From an uncultured Ruminococcus sp. (GTDB lineage Bacteria > Bacillota > Clostridia > Oscillospirales > Ruminococcaceae), in assembly GCF_947301925.1 (NCBI RefSeq), contig NZ_CAMYUE010000003.1, positions 62,001 through 126,000 on the forward strand: 64,000 nt of DNA, written 5' to 3'. A model generated the notes under the pieces. The model was not told the origin of the DNA and did not search any database. It was given only the letters and a program-made list of their open reading frames with translations. Made by a program: the position numbers and the translations under genes. Numbering within the stretch: position 1 is the stretch's first letter; each line of letters opens with the position of its first letter. Positions 1 to 9,659 of this stretch are shown in pieces.

Positions 1-3000
1 AGGCAACAGCCGGAGCTGAGGAAGAGGAAGCGACAGAGCCCACCTCCGAGGAAGCGACGACAGGGACCGTAAAGATCAGAATGACCGACGCCAAGGGCGG
101 TATAACAGTATATGCCGAGGAGCACAACGGCGACTATACCTGCCAGAAGGTGGAGTTCAACAGGGATGAATTCGTGGGCAAGGACGTAAGCTTCACCTGC
201 GAAACGGAGCTGGTAAAAGAGGACGATAAGATCAAAGCACATATAAAAAACTGTGCTCTTGAAGGCGACGATGCAGACCTCTTTGAGCTTACGGATACTA
301 CCGAGGGCGAAAATGATTACCTTACGGTAGAGGTCTACAATATAACTCATCTTGTTGACGTAAAGCCTGTAACGACGAGTATTGCCCTGGGAGAGAGCGT
401 TCCCGCGGTGATCGAGTGTGTTCCTGCGAACGACAAAGCCGAAATAGACACGAACGTCAAGTACAAGTGTACCGTCAAGGGCGCTTCGGGGAAGGCAGAT
501 GTGGGCAAATACCAGTTCAATCCTCCTGTTGCGGAGCACGGCGACTATAGGGCTCAGTTCGACAAGAAATATACCTTCGAAGTAAAAAACGGCAATATAG
601 ACACCCAGAGCATCGGGTTCATCCCGAAGGGAGAACATCATATCAGAGGTAACGACAAGTATAAGATATCATGTTCTTATGACTGGGATCAGTATCAGGT
701 CGGCAAGGATCTTAATAATTTTTCCAGAAGTATAGAGCTTCAGTTGAAGAAAACGGCTGACGGAAAAAAGCAGACCGCATACTATTACCTGAAGGATAAT
801 TGGAATAATGTCATAAAAAAATGTGCATTCGAGTATTATCTGCCATGTGATACAGAGCTGGACAGCAGCTGGATATCCTCCGACGGCGACACGGTCGTAG
901 TCAGCAACGGCGGACTGGTCACCAACGGAGATACCGTTATCAAGGTCCTGCTGAAAAGAAGCGATAATACCGAGCTTGAAGGAATGAAGCTCAAAGCAAA
1001 GCTGAACGGCCATGATAAGGAGCTCTCACCAAGGGAACTTACAGTTAGTGATGTGGACATACTTTCACTGCTGTCTACCGATGACGAGGCGGCCGAGGGC
1101 ACACCGGAAAGCAAAAACGGTATCATCAGCGTAAATTATAATAACATAAACTATTACTACGCCGAGTTCGTTCCCGACCATGTGGCAGACGGCAATACCG
1201 CGGTATATACCGATATGGTGCTGTCTCTGAAGAACAAGGACGAGGAAAAGGAAGAACCTATCGGGCTTGCCGTTACTGCGAACCGCGGATCGGGCGCAGG
1301 TCAGTCCAAACTGATGATGGACAAGAAGGATCCCGTCATTGATAATGTCAGCACTAAGAAGGCTGTAAAGGTCGACTTCGACAATACCAAGAAGAAGATA
1401 AATGGTGAACTCAGCGTCAGCGACGCCGACAGCGGTATTAAGACCATAGAGTACAAATGGGACTTCGCCGATGACTATACCAAGGTCAGCGGCAATATTG
1501 ATCCTTCGGCAGGCGCCGGTGTGAAAGCAAAATTCGAGACTCTCTATTCCGAGCTGGACGAAGACGTTTCCGAGCGTGCGAGCTTCGTGCTTGATATCAG
1601 GGTAACCGATAACGCAGGAAATGTCACCGAATATTCTCAGGTATGCAGATCAGAGTGGGACGTAATGCCTCCGAAGGTACTGTATGCAGGCTTCCTTGAT
1701 GATAATTACCGGCCCGCGATGATGAATATGTACAACTATGGAAACTATACCAACAAGTCAATGAAGCTTGCCATAGTTTTACAGGACGAAACAGACAAGA
1801 AGTTCGTATCGGGACTCCGTTATCCCATCATGCAGGGCAAGGCCGTCAAGCCTGAAATGTATTCCATAGAGGACGTTGAAGGGCTTCAGGATTTCCTTGA
1901 AAATGTCACAGTCGATGCGGACGGAAAATTCAAGATAACAACTGCTCTCAGTGACAGCTGGCCTGTGGATAAGGACAGCTTAAAGAAGCTGAAGAAATAT
2001 GACGTCAACAGCGATGATATGAGAGACGATCCTGTTCTCTGCATATTCGAGATCAGCGACATCTCGGGAGTATTCCCGCTGAATATGAATTTCTACGACA
2101 GAGGCGATATGCTCAACTCTGCCGAGATAAACAAGATAGTTTCGGGAATGCAGGCCAACGGCTGTATCTATGACACTGAAGCGCCGAGATGTTCATTCGT
2201 ATTCGAGGACAGCAATAATGACGATCACGGTGTGACAGGCAGCGGAAGCGACTATACTCCCGATGATGAGGGCAGGATATGGGTCAATGAAAATGATAAG
2301 TTCCTGTACATCAAGACCAACGACTACTCCAGCGGTATCAGGAGTATACTCATTGAAAAGCTTGACGCCAACGGAGAGGTCATCTCCTCAAAGGATATCA
2401 CGGTAAGCAATACCTCATCCGTAACGGAAAAAGTTATAAAGATCCCGCTTCACGAGGATACCGATCCCGACGCAGAGCCGTATTTAAAGGCTCTTACCGA
2501 CGGAAAGTACGGCTTCAATCTTGTGATACAGGACAATGCAGGAAACATCAGCGGAAGACCGACAAGCGCCAAGAACAGCAAGGCTGATCCCGTTGAGCTG
2601 AAGGTGGGCGTTTACACAGGCAGCGTTAAAGCAAAATCTGAGGAAGTAAGCGGTATATCAAAGTATATCACTAAAAAGCTCTGGATTGAGGACAACGACA
2701 ACGCAAAGCTGAAGGTAAAGCTCACAGGCACTGACGCAGGCGTTAAATGGCTGAGTGTGGTAGTAAACGGCGTTTATGTGGATTACGACTACGATCCCGT
2801 GACAGGTATCCTGACTACCGATCTGAAAAACAGGTACACAGGCCAGAAGGTACCATGCGACGGTACTCAGCAGTATTCACTCAGCGTATTCGGCTACGAT
2901 CATGCAAGACACGGTATAAACTTCACTGACAAAATATACGCCGATCTGAGCGCTCCCGTTATAAGCAGGGTAGAGGCTGAAAAGACGGATTCCATAGGCA

Positions 3001-6000
3001 TTCAGACGCTGAACGTTCTCACCTTCGGAGTGTTCTCCAATGATTCTGTTCTGATAAAGGCTCATGTTGACGAACCGAAGTATGACAGCGGTCTTGTCAA
3101 TGTTATGCTGAACTATGTGGATGCAGACGGTAATATCGTGCCCGTGCTGATGAATCCGTCAGGCGGCGGCGACGGCCATTACATATACGAAGCGGAGCTC
3201 CCCCTCGGAGATCAGATATTCTACAACGATATCAGCATAATCGCCGAGGATCTCTGCGGAAAAATAAACGACCAGAAGGAATTCAACATAGAGGGCGAGG
3301 GCGGCAGCGGAAAGAACTGCGCCGTCATCGAGAAGAATGCTCCCGTGATAAGCATAGGCTTCCCGGAAAGCGACCTTACGGGGGACGAGGAGACAGAGAG
3401 CGAGGAAGCAGATCAGGAGAACACCGAAGCTGCCGGAAACACAGAAGCTCCCGATGAGAAGCCCAAGGAAAACGAGCTCATCTATCCTCACCATATAAGC
3501 AACTACGGAGACGAAAAGGCTCCCGACGAGGATATATGGTACGCCGAGCACAAGCACTTCACCGTAAAGATACATGACGCCCAGGCAGGTATAAGCAAGG
3601 TGTTCATGTGGATCAACGGCGAGGAGATAGAGGATCCCGAGAGATTCCTGGTGATTCCCGAGAAAAAGGCCGGAAATGCAGATGAAAATGCAGAGGCAAA
3701 CGAGGAGAACACCGAAAACGCAGAGGCTCCGGCAGAGAATACGGAAGCAGCCGAAGAGGCTGCCGAGGAAGAAAGAGCTCTTACCGACGAGCTGTGGTTC
3801 GGCTTTGATACTGAGGAGCTCCATGAGCTTCTTAGCGAGCAGCCGAAATACGGCGCATACGAGTTCAAGGTACAGGCTCTGGACAATGCAGGCAATCTCA
3901 CAGAGGCGGTAACCTTCGATTACAATCTTGACGTTATCTTACCTGAGATAGAGAAATTCATATTCTCACCCGCATCTGCGGACGATATAGGCGAAACGCA
4001 GGAGTTCCTCAACTCTGAGGATATTCCCGCATACACCTACTTCTTCGGCGGAAAGTTCTGGGCAGTATTCAGAGTATCCGACGCATTCCCCACATCGGGC
4101 CTTAACAGAGTGGATTACAAGCTGCTTCCCTATGCGGACGGCGAGGGCGTCATTGATCAGATACAGAGCGGCAGCCTGAAGGTATATTCCGAAACAGACG
4201 GCCTGGCAGAGGACTCCGAGGAGTATCAGCTCCTTGATTCGCTCCTGAATGCCGATAAGGAAAGGGAGAACGAGGAGGAAAGCGAGCCCGAGGGTATCTA
4301 CGGATATTCGTGGCTGGAGATCCCCCTTGACTTCAAGGGACAGATATTCGCGGTCGTATACGATAACGTAGGACACAACTCCGAGGAAATGACCACTCAC
4401 GGCTATGTTACCGATAACGAGGATCCTTCCATTGAAATATCAGGCATAAACAACACAAGGAATTCCGATGAGGATGGCAACAAGCTCTATTCGTCGGAGA
4501 CAGAGGTCACTGTGGTCATCAGGGACGTAAAGTCGGGAATCAGGGACATACACTGCGCCGTTGATTCCGAAAAGCGCAGCAACGACCGCACGGACATCGA
4601 TCTCAGGGAATACGATCTCAGCGGCACAGATGATATATCCGACGGCTGGGTAGTTTCTGCAAGAGACCGCAACCTCATAACCGAGGTAAGAAAGACATTC
4701 AGATTTGACACTGACGATAACGGTATATATATCACCGCAGACGCAGGCGACAATTCGGGCAATCATTCCGATAAGGAGGTCTCCGAGAAATTCACCGTGG
4801 ACCTTACGGAGCCTGTTATCGATGTTGAGATAAACGGCGGTATAGACGATACCAATTACTACAGCGCTCAGCACAGACCCGAGGTCACCATAAAGGTAAC
4901 GGAGAGAAACTTCGACGAGGATCTCATAAGGACAACCATCAATAACAGCTACGGAGGCACAGTTCCGGCAGTTGATTTCAGATCGGTATCTTCCACAGAG
5001 CACGTTGCCCATCTGGTATTCGGCGAGGGCGATTTCACCTTCGATATAAGAGGTACTGACAGAGCAGGTCATAACGCAAAGGTAAATATGGACCGCTCAA
5101 AGCTCAGGTTCTTCATGGACGTTACATCTCCCGTGGTCTCCAGCAACCTCAAGGATTTTGCAAAGGCTGAGAACGGAGATTACCTCAACAGAGCGCAGAA
5201 CATCGAGATAACAGTTGTAGAGCACAACTTCGATCCCGAAAGGTCGGGACTGAAGATCTGGCACAAGGATCCCGGTTCGGACCATGACAATACAGGCTTT
5301 ACAGATGTTACAAATTCCATAGTTTCAAGAGCTAACTGGAAATCCGATAAAGACACTCATACTCTTTCGGCACAGCTGAAGAAGGACGGTGTATACAGGA
5401 TAGAGGTATCACCCGTTGACCCGTCGGGCAACAGTGCCGAAGCTTCAAGCTCGGGCATATTCGAGCTGGATACCACCAGACCCGAGGTCAAGGAGAAGAA
5501 CGGCAGGAGAGTGGACAGCTCCAACGCCGATAAGTTCCTTGATGTATACGGCGCTTCAAGAAAGGACGATGCGATACCTACCGTAGAGTTCATGGACGCA
5601 AACTTCGATCATCTGAAGTACGTTCTGACGGTATATGCTCCTCAGTACAAGAACGGCAAGGAGCTGGCGGTCATCAGGCCCACAAATATGTTCCTTCCCG
5701 AGGACAGCGGCCAGACAGGAACTCTCAAGAACACTAAATTCACTCTTCCCGAATTCGACAAGGACGGCGTTTACGCGCTGGAGCTCATAGCAGTCGACAA
5801 GGCAGGAAACGAGAGCTATCTCAATTCCAATACCTATATGAGACTGGTGGACAATGATGTTCTTGCGTATATCCCCAACAGTAACGCCGCAAGAAAGACT
5901 GGCTGGTATTCATTCCAGTACGAAAACGGAGATCCCATAAGCAAGAGACCCGATAACTTCAGCGATATCGATATCGTGGTATTCTCGGAGAAAAACTCCG

Positions 6001-6593
6001 ATGTAAGGGTAGTTCTGAGAGACTACAACGGCGATGAAAAGCTCACAGGCCTCAGGGCTGAGAACGATCCAAGCCTCTACGGAGTGAATATATCAAGATT
6101 CACTCTCGGTTCGGATTACTTCAGGGAAAATTTCCGTGACGACACAGATACAGAGCTTTACCTGTCGGTAAAGAACGACGACGCAAGAATAGACCTGGGA
6201 AGGCTACATATCGACAATATCGAGCCTAAGTGCGATCTTCCCAAGACGTTCAGGTCGTGGAAGTGGTTCGCAGGCAACAAGTCAAGGACCATTACCGTAA
6301 GCAATATCGACGAGCAGCTGGATATGACCAACTGTAAGGTATACGACAACGGCAAGGAGATTGACTTTGAGTATTCACCCGAGAACAGGAGCCTGTCCTT
6401 CACACTTGACAAGGGCTGGCACAGAGTCGGCGTAAAGCTTGAGGACGAAGCAGGAAACGTCTACAGCATACAGGAGATAGATAATCTTTATATCGGTTAT
6501 TTCTGGCTGTGGGTCATCCTCGGCTCGGCAGCTGCCGCAGCAGCTCTGATCATATTCATAATCAGAAGGATCAGACGCAAGAGACTTTACTGA
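1..6593 (+). CDS. giant cell-surface Ig-like repeat protein, 3' part
   Basis: The reading frame is open from the left edge (frame of base 3), so the true start lies upstream; the ATG at 81 is internal. At least 2,190 residues remain. The protein is an array of extracellular beta-sandwich repeats, each ending in variants of the bacterial Ig-like 'D-x-AGN' motif (TDNAGN, QDNAGN, LDNAGN, DKAGN, EDEAGN). The C-terminus has one hydrophobic segment (FWLWVILGSAAAAAALIIFI) followed by a basic tail RRIRRKRLY, a membrane anchor; no LPXTG sorting signal is visible. Acidic Glu/Ala/Asn/Thr-rich low-complexity stretches interrupt the repeats (about 3370-3480 and 3660-3780, and again at the left edge). Family knowledge suggests an adhesin or large surface protein; the ligand is unknown. 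A terminator follows directly. Confidence 0.85.
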   Translation, partial: ATAGAEEEEATEPTSEEATTGTVKIRMTDAKGGITVYAEEHNGDYTCQKVEFNRDEFVGKDVSFTCETELVKEDDKIKAHIKNCALEGDDADLFELTDTTEGENDYLTVEVYNITHLVDVKPVTTSIALGESVPAVIECVPANDKAEIDTNVKYKCTVKGASGKADVGKYQFNPPVAEHGDYRAQFDKKYTFEVKNGNIDTQSIGFIPKGEHHIRGNDKYKISCSYDWDQYQVGKDLNNFSRSIELQLKKTADGKKQTAYYYLKDNWNNVIKKCAFEYYLPCDTELDSSWISSDGDTVVVSNGGLVTNGDTVIKVLLKRSDNTELEGMKLKAKLNGHDKELSPRELTVSDVDILSLLSTDDEAAEGTPESKNGIISVNYNNINYYYAEFVPDHVADGNTAVYTDMVLSLKNKDEEKEEPIGLAVTANRGSGAGQSKLMMDKKDPVIDNVSTKKAVKVDFDNTKKKINGELSVSDADSGIKTIEYKWDFADDYTKVSGNIDPSAGAGVKAKFETLYSELDEDVSERASFVLDIRVTDNAGNVTEYSQVCRSEWDVMPPKVLYAGFLDDNYRPAMMNMYNYGNYTNKSMKLAIVLQDETDKKFVSGLRYPIMQGKAVKPEMYSIEDVEGLQDFLENVTVDADGKFKITTALSDSWPVDKDSLKKLKKYDVNSDDMRDDPVLCIFEISDISGVFPLNMNFYDRGDMLNSAEINKIVSGMQANGCIYDTEAPRCSFVFEDSNNDDHGVTGSGSDYTPDDEGRIWVNENDKFLYIKTNDYSSGIRSILIEKLDANGEVISSKDITVSNTSSVTEKVIKIPLHEDTDPDAEPYLKALTDGKYGFNLVIQDNAGNISGRPTSAKNSKADPVELKVGVYTGSVKAKSEEVSGISKYITKKLWIEDNDNAKLKVKLTGTDAGVKWLSVVVNGVYVDYDYDPVTGILTTDLKNRYTGQKVPCDGTQQYSLSVFGYDHARHGINFTDKIYADLSAPVISRVEAEKTDSIGIQTLNVLTFGVFSNDSVLIKAHVDEPKYDSGLVNVMLNYVDADGNIVPVLMNPSGGGDGHYIYEAELPLGDQIFYNDISIIAEDLCGKINDQKEFNIEGEGGSGKNCAVIEKNAPVISIGFPESDLTGDEETESEEADQENTEAAGNTEAPDEKPKENELIYPHHISNYGDEKAPDEDIWYAEHKHFTVKIHDAQAGISKVFMWINGEEIEDPERFLVIPEKKAGNADENAEANEENTENAEAPAENTEAAEEAAEEERALTDELWFGFDTEELHELLSEQPKYGAYEFKVQALDNAGNLTEAVTFDYNLDVILPEIEKFIFSPASADDIGETQEFLNSEDIPAYTYFFGGKFWAVFRVSDAFPTSGLNRVDYKLLPYADGEGVIDQIQSGSLKVYSETDGLAEDSEEYQLLDSLLNADKERENEEESEPEGIYGYSWLEIPLDFKGQIFAVVYDNVGHNSEEMTTHGYVTDNEDPSIEISGINNTRNSDEDGNKLYSSETEVTVVIRDVKSGIRDIHCAVDSEKRSNDRTDIDLREYDLSGTDDISDGWVVSARDRNLITEVRKTFRFDTDDNGIYITADAGDNSGNHSDKEVSEKFTVDLTEPVIDVEINGGIDDTNYYSAQHRPEVTIKVTERNFDEDLIRTTINNSYGGTVPAVDFRSVSSTEHVAHLVFGEGDFTFDIRGTDRAGHNAKVNMDRSKLRFFMDVTSPVVSSNLKDFAKAENGDYLNRAQNIEITVVEHNFDPERSGLKIWHKDPGSDHDNTGFTDVTNSIVSRANWKSDKDTHTLSAQLKKDGVYRIEVSPVDPSGNSAEASSSGIFELDTTRPEVKEKNGRRVDSSNADKFLDVYGASRKDDAIPTVEFMDANFDHLKYVLTVYAPQYKNGKELAVIRPTNMFLPEDSGQTGTLKNTKFTLPEFDKDGVYALELIAVDKAGNESYLNSNTYMRLVDNDVLAYIPNSNAARKTGWYSFQYENGDPISKRPDNFSDIDIVVFSEKNSDVRVVLRDYNGDEKLTGLRAENDPSLYGVNISRFTLGSDYFRENFRDDTDTELYLSVKNDDARIDLGRLHIDNIEPKCDLPKTFRSWKWFAGNKSRTITVSNIDEQLDMTNCKVYDNGKEIDFEYSPENRSLSFTLDKGWHRVGVKLEDEAGNVYSIQEIDNLYIGYFWLWVILGSAAAAAALIIFIIRRIRRKRLY

Positions 6594-6614
6594 TAATAAA
6601 AACAAATGAACAGC

Positions 6615-6649
6615 GCCCCCTTGTGGTTAACACAAGGGGGCATTTTTTT
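6615..6649 (+). terminator. Rho-independent terminator of the surface-protein gene
   Basis: A perfect 11-bp stem (6615-6625 with 6631-6641), a 5-nt loop and a run of seven T at 6643-6649, about 20 bases after the stop codon. Confidence 0.9.
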
Positions 6650-6734
6650 ACCGTTCTGTCATGGAGCTTCCAAACGTGCAGGAAGCTGCCTGAAACGTTT
6701 CTATCAGCAGCTCATATAAAATGCGCCGAAACGG

Positions 6735-6763
6735 TTGCAGTCTGCGGCTGTGTGTGGTATAAT
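6735..6763 (+). promoter_or_regulatory. promoter of the TIR-protein gene
   Basis: TTGCAG (6735-6740), a 17-bp spacer and TATAAT (6758-6763) preceded by TGg, an extended -10. It lies just upstream of the AAAGGAGG site of the next gene. Confidence 0.65.
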
Positions 6764-6790
6764 AACAAAGTATGAAAGGAGGCGGAGACT

Positions 6791-8353
6791 TTGGATTTTA
6801 TATGCAAGATGTGCGGCGGAGATATATCCCCCGATGACGGTACGGGCGTATGCGAGTGTGAGCACTGCGGCTCCCGTCAGACCTATCCCCTGCGCTACTT
6901 CGGCGAGTATGCAGAGATGTACAACAAGGCCTGTCAGCTCCGCCTCAGGACCGACTTCGAGGGGGCGGAAAAGCTTTTCACAAGGCTGTGCGAGGATATC
7001 ACCGATGAAGCGGAGGGCTACTGGGGAATGGTCATGTGCCGCTGGGGAGTTGAGTACGAGGACGATCCCATATCGGGAATGAAGATAGCCGTATGCACCA
7101 GAACAGCTGCGGGAGAGCTTACAGGTGACCCATATTACCACGGTGCGCTGCTGACAGCCTCGCCTATGCAGGCGGCGTTCTACCGCAGAGAGGCTGCGGC
7201 TCTGGAGATGCTCCGCCGCGAGACCGTTGAGCGCATAGGCACAGGCGAGAGATACGATGTGTTCATATGCTGCCGCACCACCGATGACAGCGGCAATTCC
7301 ACGTCCGACAGCGTAGTGGCGGGAGAGATATGCCATCAGCTCACACAGGAGGGCATAAAGGTCTTTTATGCTCCTGTGACTCTGGGAGATATGCCCGAAA
7401 ATCAGCAGGAGCCCTACATAACCGCGGCCATAGGCAATTCCTCGGTGCTGCTGGTGGTGGGCTGCCGCATTGAGAACTTCGGCGTTCCCAGATTCAGAAG
7501 CGAGTGGAGCAGGTGCGCAGCGGGGGCAAAAAAGGACAGCGGCAGGCGGCTCCTTGTATGCCTGAAAAATACCGATCCCCGCAGTCTGCCCGCGGAGCTT
7601 GCAGGCTTTTCCGTCAAGGACGTAACAAGAATGGGCTTCCTCAGCGATATCATCAGGAGCGTAAACGCCCTTGCGGAGGAGAGCGGTAGCAGCCGGCCGC
7701 GGAGCATTGCCAAAAAGACTCCCGAGAAGCTTATACGCCGCATGAAGATATTTCTTGCAGATGAGGACTTCGACGCCGCAGAGGAGTACAGCGGACTTAT
7801 ACTCGACGCCGATCCCTATTGCTGGCAAGCGCATTATGCACGGTTTCTCGGTGACAACGGCTGCCGTAATACAGACGACCTTCTGAGAGAGGAAATGGTC
7901 GGCAGCTTTGCCGACGACTATATAGAGCGCTTTGGCTTTGACTTTTCCGATGATGAGGTATTCCGCGCACAGCTTTCGGAGCTCATCGGAGATCATATGT
8001 GCAATGCTCTGCGCTTTGCGGAGGGCGATGACAGCGTAAAGCTCAATACGGTATACGAACGCTTTGTCAGTGCGGTCCGCGACAGCATATTCATGAGAGA
8101 GCAGGAGCAGATAGACAGTGAGGAGCAGGAGGAGCTGGATCAGCTTCGCCGCCTCCATAACGAGGAGGAAACGGAAAAGGCTGCCGTCAGACGAAAGAAG
8201 CAGGCCATACGCAGCCGCTTCCTCGGATATATGGCGGTCATTGCAGCAGCTCTGCTGGTGCTTGCGGTAAAGTTCCATTTCACATGGGCATACATACTTA
8301 TAGCAGTTCTTGCGGTGCTGACAGTGGCGGTGCTTGCAGGTCTGGAAAAATAG
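6791..8353 (+). CDS. zinc-ribbon / TIR-domain membrane protein
   Basis: A 520-aa protein. The start is TTG at 6791, chosen because AAAGGAGG lies just upstream and the N-terminus is a complete zinc ribbon (C5-x2-C8 and C23-x2-C26). A TIR-like domain follows from about Y155 (YDVFICC, later VFYA and SSVLLVVG). E238 in a 'SEW' motif sits where TIR NAD-hydrolases keep their catalytic Glu; this is alignment by eye. The middle is helical and alpha-solenoid-like, then a charged Glu/Gln-rich coil, and two hydrophobic segments at the C-terminus (about 478-515) should place it in the membrane. Such proteins are common in clostridia with unknown function; signalling or phage defence is possible. It is a single-gene unit with its own promoter, convergent with the AraC gene. 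Confidence 0.8.
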   Translation: MDFICKMCGGDISPDDGTGVCECEHCGSRQTYPLRYFGEYAEMYNKACQLRLRTDFEGAEKLFTRLCEDITDEAEGYWGMVMCRWGVEYEDDPISGMKIAVCTRTAAGELTGDPYYHGALLTASPMQAAFYRREAAALEMLRRETVERIGTGERYDVFICCRTTDDSGNSTSDSVVAGEICHQLTQEGIKVFYAPVTLGDMPENQQEPYITAAIGNSSVLLVVGCRIENFGVPRFRSEWSRCAAGAKKDSGRRLLVCLKNTDPRSLPAELAGFSVKDVTRMGFLSDIIRSVNALAEESGSSRPRSIAKKTPEKLIRRMKIFLADEDFDAAEEYSGLILDADPYCWQAHYARFLGDNGCRNTDDLLREEMVGSFADDYIERFGFDFSDDEVFRAQLSELIGDHMCNALRFAEGDDSVKLNTVYERFVSAVRDSIFMREQEQIDSEEQEELDQLRRLHNEEETEKAAVRRKKQAIRSRFLGYMAVIAAALLVLAVKFHFTWAYILIAVLAVLTVAVLAGLEK

Positions 8354-8391
8354 AAAGCGCCCGGGAAGCTCACTCAGCCGGACAGCGGCAT

Positions 8392-8434
8392 AAAAAAACC
8401 GAGCCTGCGGTTACAGGCCCGGTTATCCGTTTTT
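8392..8434. terminator. bidirectional terminator between convergent genes
   Basis: A 10-bp stem with one mismatch (8398-8407 with 8414-8423), loop 8408-8413. On the minus strand it is followed by seven U (AAAAAAA at 8392-8398); on the plus strand a T run follows at 8430-8434. It serves the TIR gene and the AraC-type gene. Confidence 0.75.
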
Positions 8435-8462
8435 CTGCTGAGTAAAGCTGCCTGAAGCGCTT

Positions 8463-9260
8463 TTATCTTTTTGTATCCTCTGATTGTCTGAACTGAAGGG
8501 GAGTCAGTCCGTAGGAGCTTCCGAAGAGCTTTACGAAGTAGGAGGTATTGCTGTAGCCAACGTTCACGCCCACTTCCTTTACCGAGAGATCGGTGGTCCT
8601 GAGAAGCTCCGCAGCCTTGTTGAGGCGGCTGTTTATCACGTCCTTGTTGACGCTGACGCCGAAGGTCTCGGTGTACAGGTGCTGGAAACGGGAGCGGCTC
8701 AGTGAGAGTTCCTTAGCCATATCATCTATGGAGTAGTCTCTGCCCGGCCAGCGGTATATGGACTGGCGTATCCACAGGAGCTTTTCGGAGTATATGCCCT
8801 CGGGACGGTCGGAAATGGTCTCCTTTTTCTTCAGCTTCTCAGAGGTCTTGTACATGAGAAGGCGGAAGTATAGATCGATGGACTTTTCCTTGAAGGAATT
8901 TGAGGAGTAGTGCTCAAAGCACATACTGCGTATCATCTCGGACATTTCCGTTATGTCCGTTATATCCACAGGCCTGTCAAGCGGGATATTCAGCTCTGCC
9001 ATCATCTGCTGTTCGTGCTCGTCTGGAAAAAAGTGCATCCAGTCGTCGAAGTATTCGTTGCTGGCAGGATAGTAATACTGAGGCGTATCGGCGCGGAATA
9101 TTATGAATGAATGTGATGAGGTGCGGATATCCTTGCCGTTTATCCTGAAATGTGCAGGAGTCTTTACTATCAGCATCAGCCAGCTTTCGGTGCCGTTGGG
9201 TCTGTCTATACAGAAATTTCTGCCGTGTCTGTGATTGTATCCTATTTCTACCATTCTCAT
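8463..9260 (-). CDS. AraC-family transcriptional regulator
   Basis: A 265-aa protein. The frame is open further upstream, but ATG at 9260 is preferred because GGAGGGG sits 7 bases before it. The N-terminal half is a cupin-like sensing domain (HFRINGKDI, then SFIIFRADTPQYYYP, as in sugar-responsive members). The C-terminal about 100 residues are the double helix-turn-helix (SIDDMAKELSLSRSRFQHLY and VKEVGVNVGYSNTSYFVKLF) with the usual tail GLTPLQFR. It diverges from the cohesin-dockerin gene, with a shared intergenic region holding a 20-bp quasi-palindrome, so it may control that gene. The effector cannot be read from sequence. Confidence 0.9.
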   Translation of the reverse strand: MRMVEIGYNHRHGRNFCIDRPNGTESWLMLIVKTPAHFRINGKDIRTSSHSFIIFRADTPQYYYPASNEYFDDWMHFFPDEHEQQMMAELNIPLDRPVDITDITEMSEMIRSMCFEHYSSNSFKEKSIDLYFRLLMYKTSEKLKKKETISDRPEGIYSEKLLWIRQSIYRWPGRDYSIDDMAKELSLSRSRFQHLYTETFGVSVNKDVINSRLNKAAELLRTTDLSVKEVGVNVGYSNTSYFVKLFGSSYGLTPLQFRQSEDTKR

Positions 9261-9293
9261 TTGTTTTCCCCTCCATAAACAAATTACGGAACT

Positions 9294-9323
9294 ATTATAC
9301 CATAGCGGAGCACAATGTGTCAA
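9294..9323 (-). promoter_or_regulatory. promoter of the AraC-type gene
   Basis: On the minus strand: TTGACA (complement of 9318-9323), 18-bp spacer, TATAAT (complement of 9294-9299) with an extended -10 TGg. Confidence 0.7.
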
Positions 9324-9435
9324 TCTTTTTCAGCACGAAAGTGATATATAAAAACGCTATCTGCCGATAGTTGATTTTTAAAGTGGTATATGTCATGCTC
9401 AGACTGTTGCCGCTCTGTATGGAAGCGATCTATAC

Positions 9436-9455
9436 GAATGATCGTATGACCATTC
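9436..9455. promoter_or_regulatory. quasi-palindrome, candidate regulator site
   Basis: A 20-bp imperfect palindrome (GAATG arms, 16 of 20 positions symmetrical) about 27 bp upstream of the -35 of the cohesin-dockerin gene, in the region shared with the divergent AraC gene. The position suits an activator site; the binding protein is inference. Confidence 0.35.
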
Positions 9456-9482
9456 GGTATAAAGCATATGAGCTATGAATTA

Positions 9483-9511
9483 TTGACTTTTTCGTGGACG
9501 TTTGGTATAAT
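9483..9511 (+). promoter_or_regulatory. promoter of the cohesin-dockerin gene
   Basis: TTGACT (9483-9488), 17-bp spacer, TATAAT (9506-9511) with extended -10 TGg. It leaves a leader of about 140 bases before the start codon, in which I see no strong fold. Confidence 0.7.
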
Positions 9512-9659
9512 AGGGCATAACAAGAAACAGGTATGCTTCACGGCCGTGAACAGACATTCTTGCGATCGGATATATTATTGCAGAAATCATGCTTGATAGT
9601 GCTGCAAAAAGTCTGAGTTTTGATAAGGTAAAAAAATGCTTTATGGATAAGGTGAGAAA

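Noticed and set aside
6704..8278. A 524-codon minus-strand frame opposite the TIR gene
   Set aside because: Shadow frame caused by codon bias; no domain, no RBS, and the + strand gene has promoter, RBS and recognisable domains.
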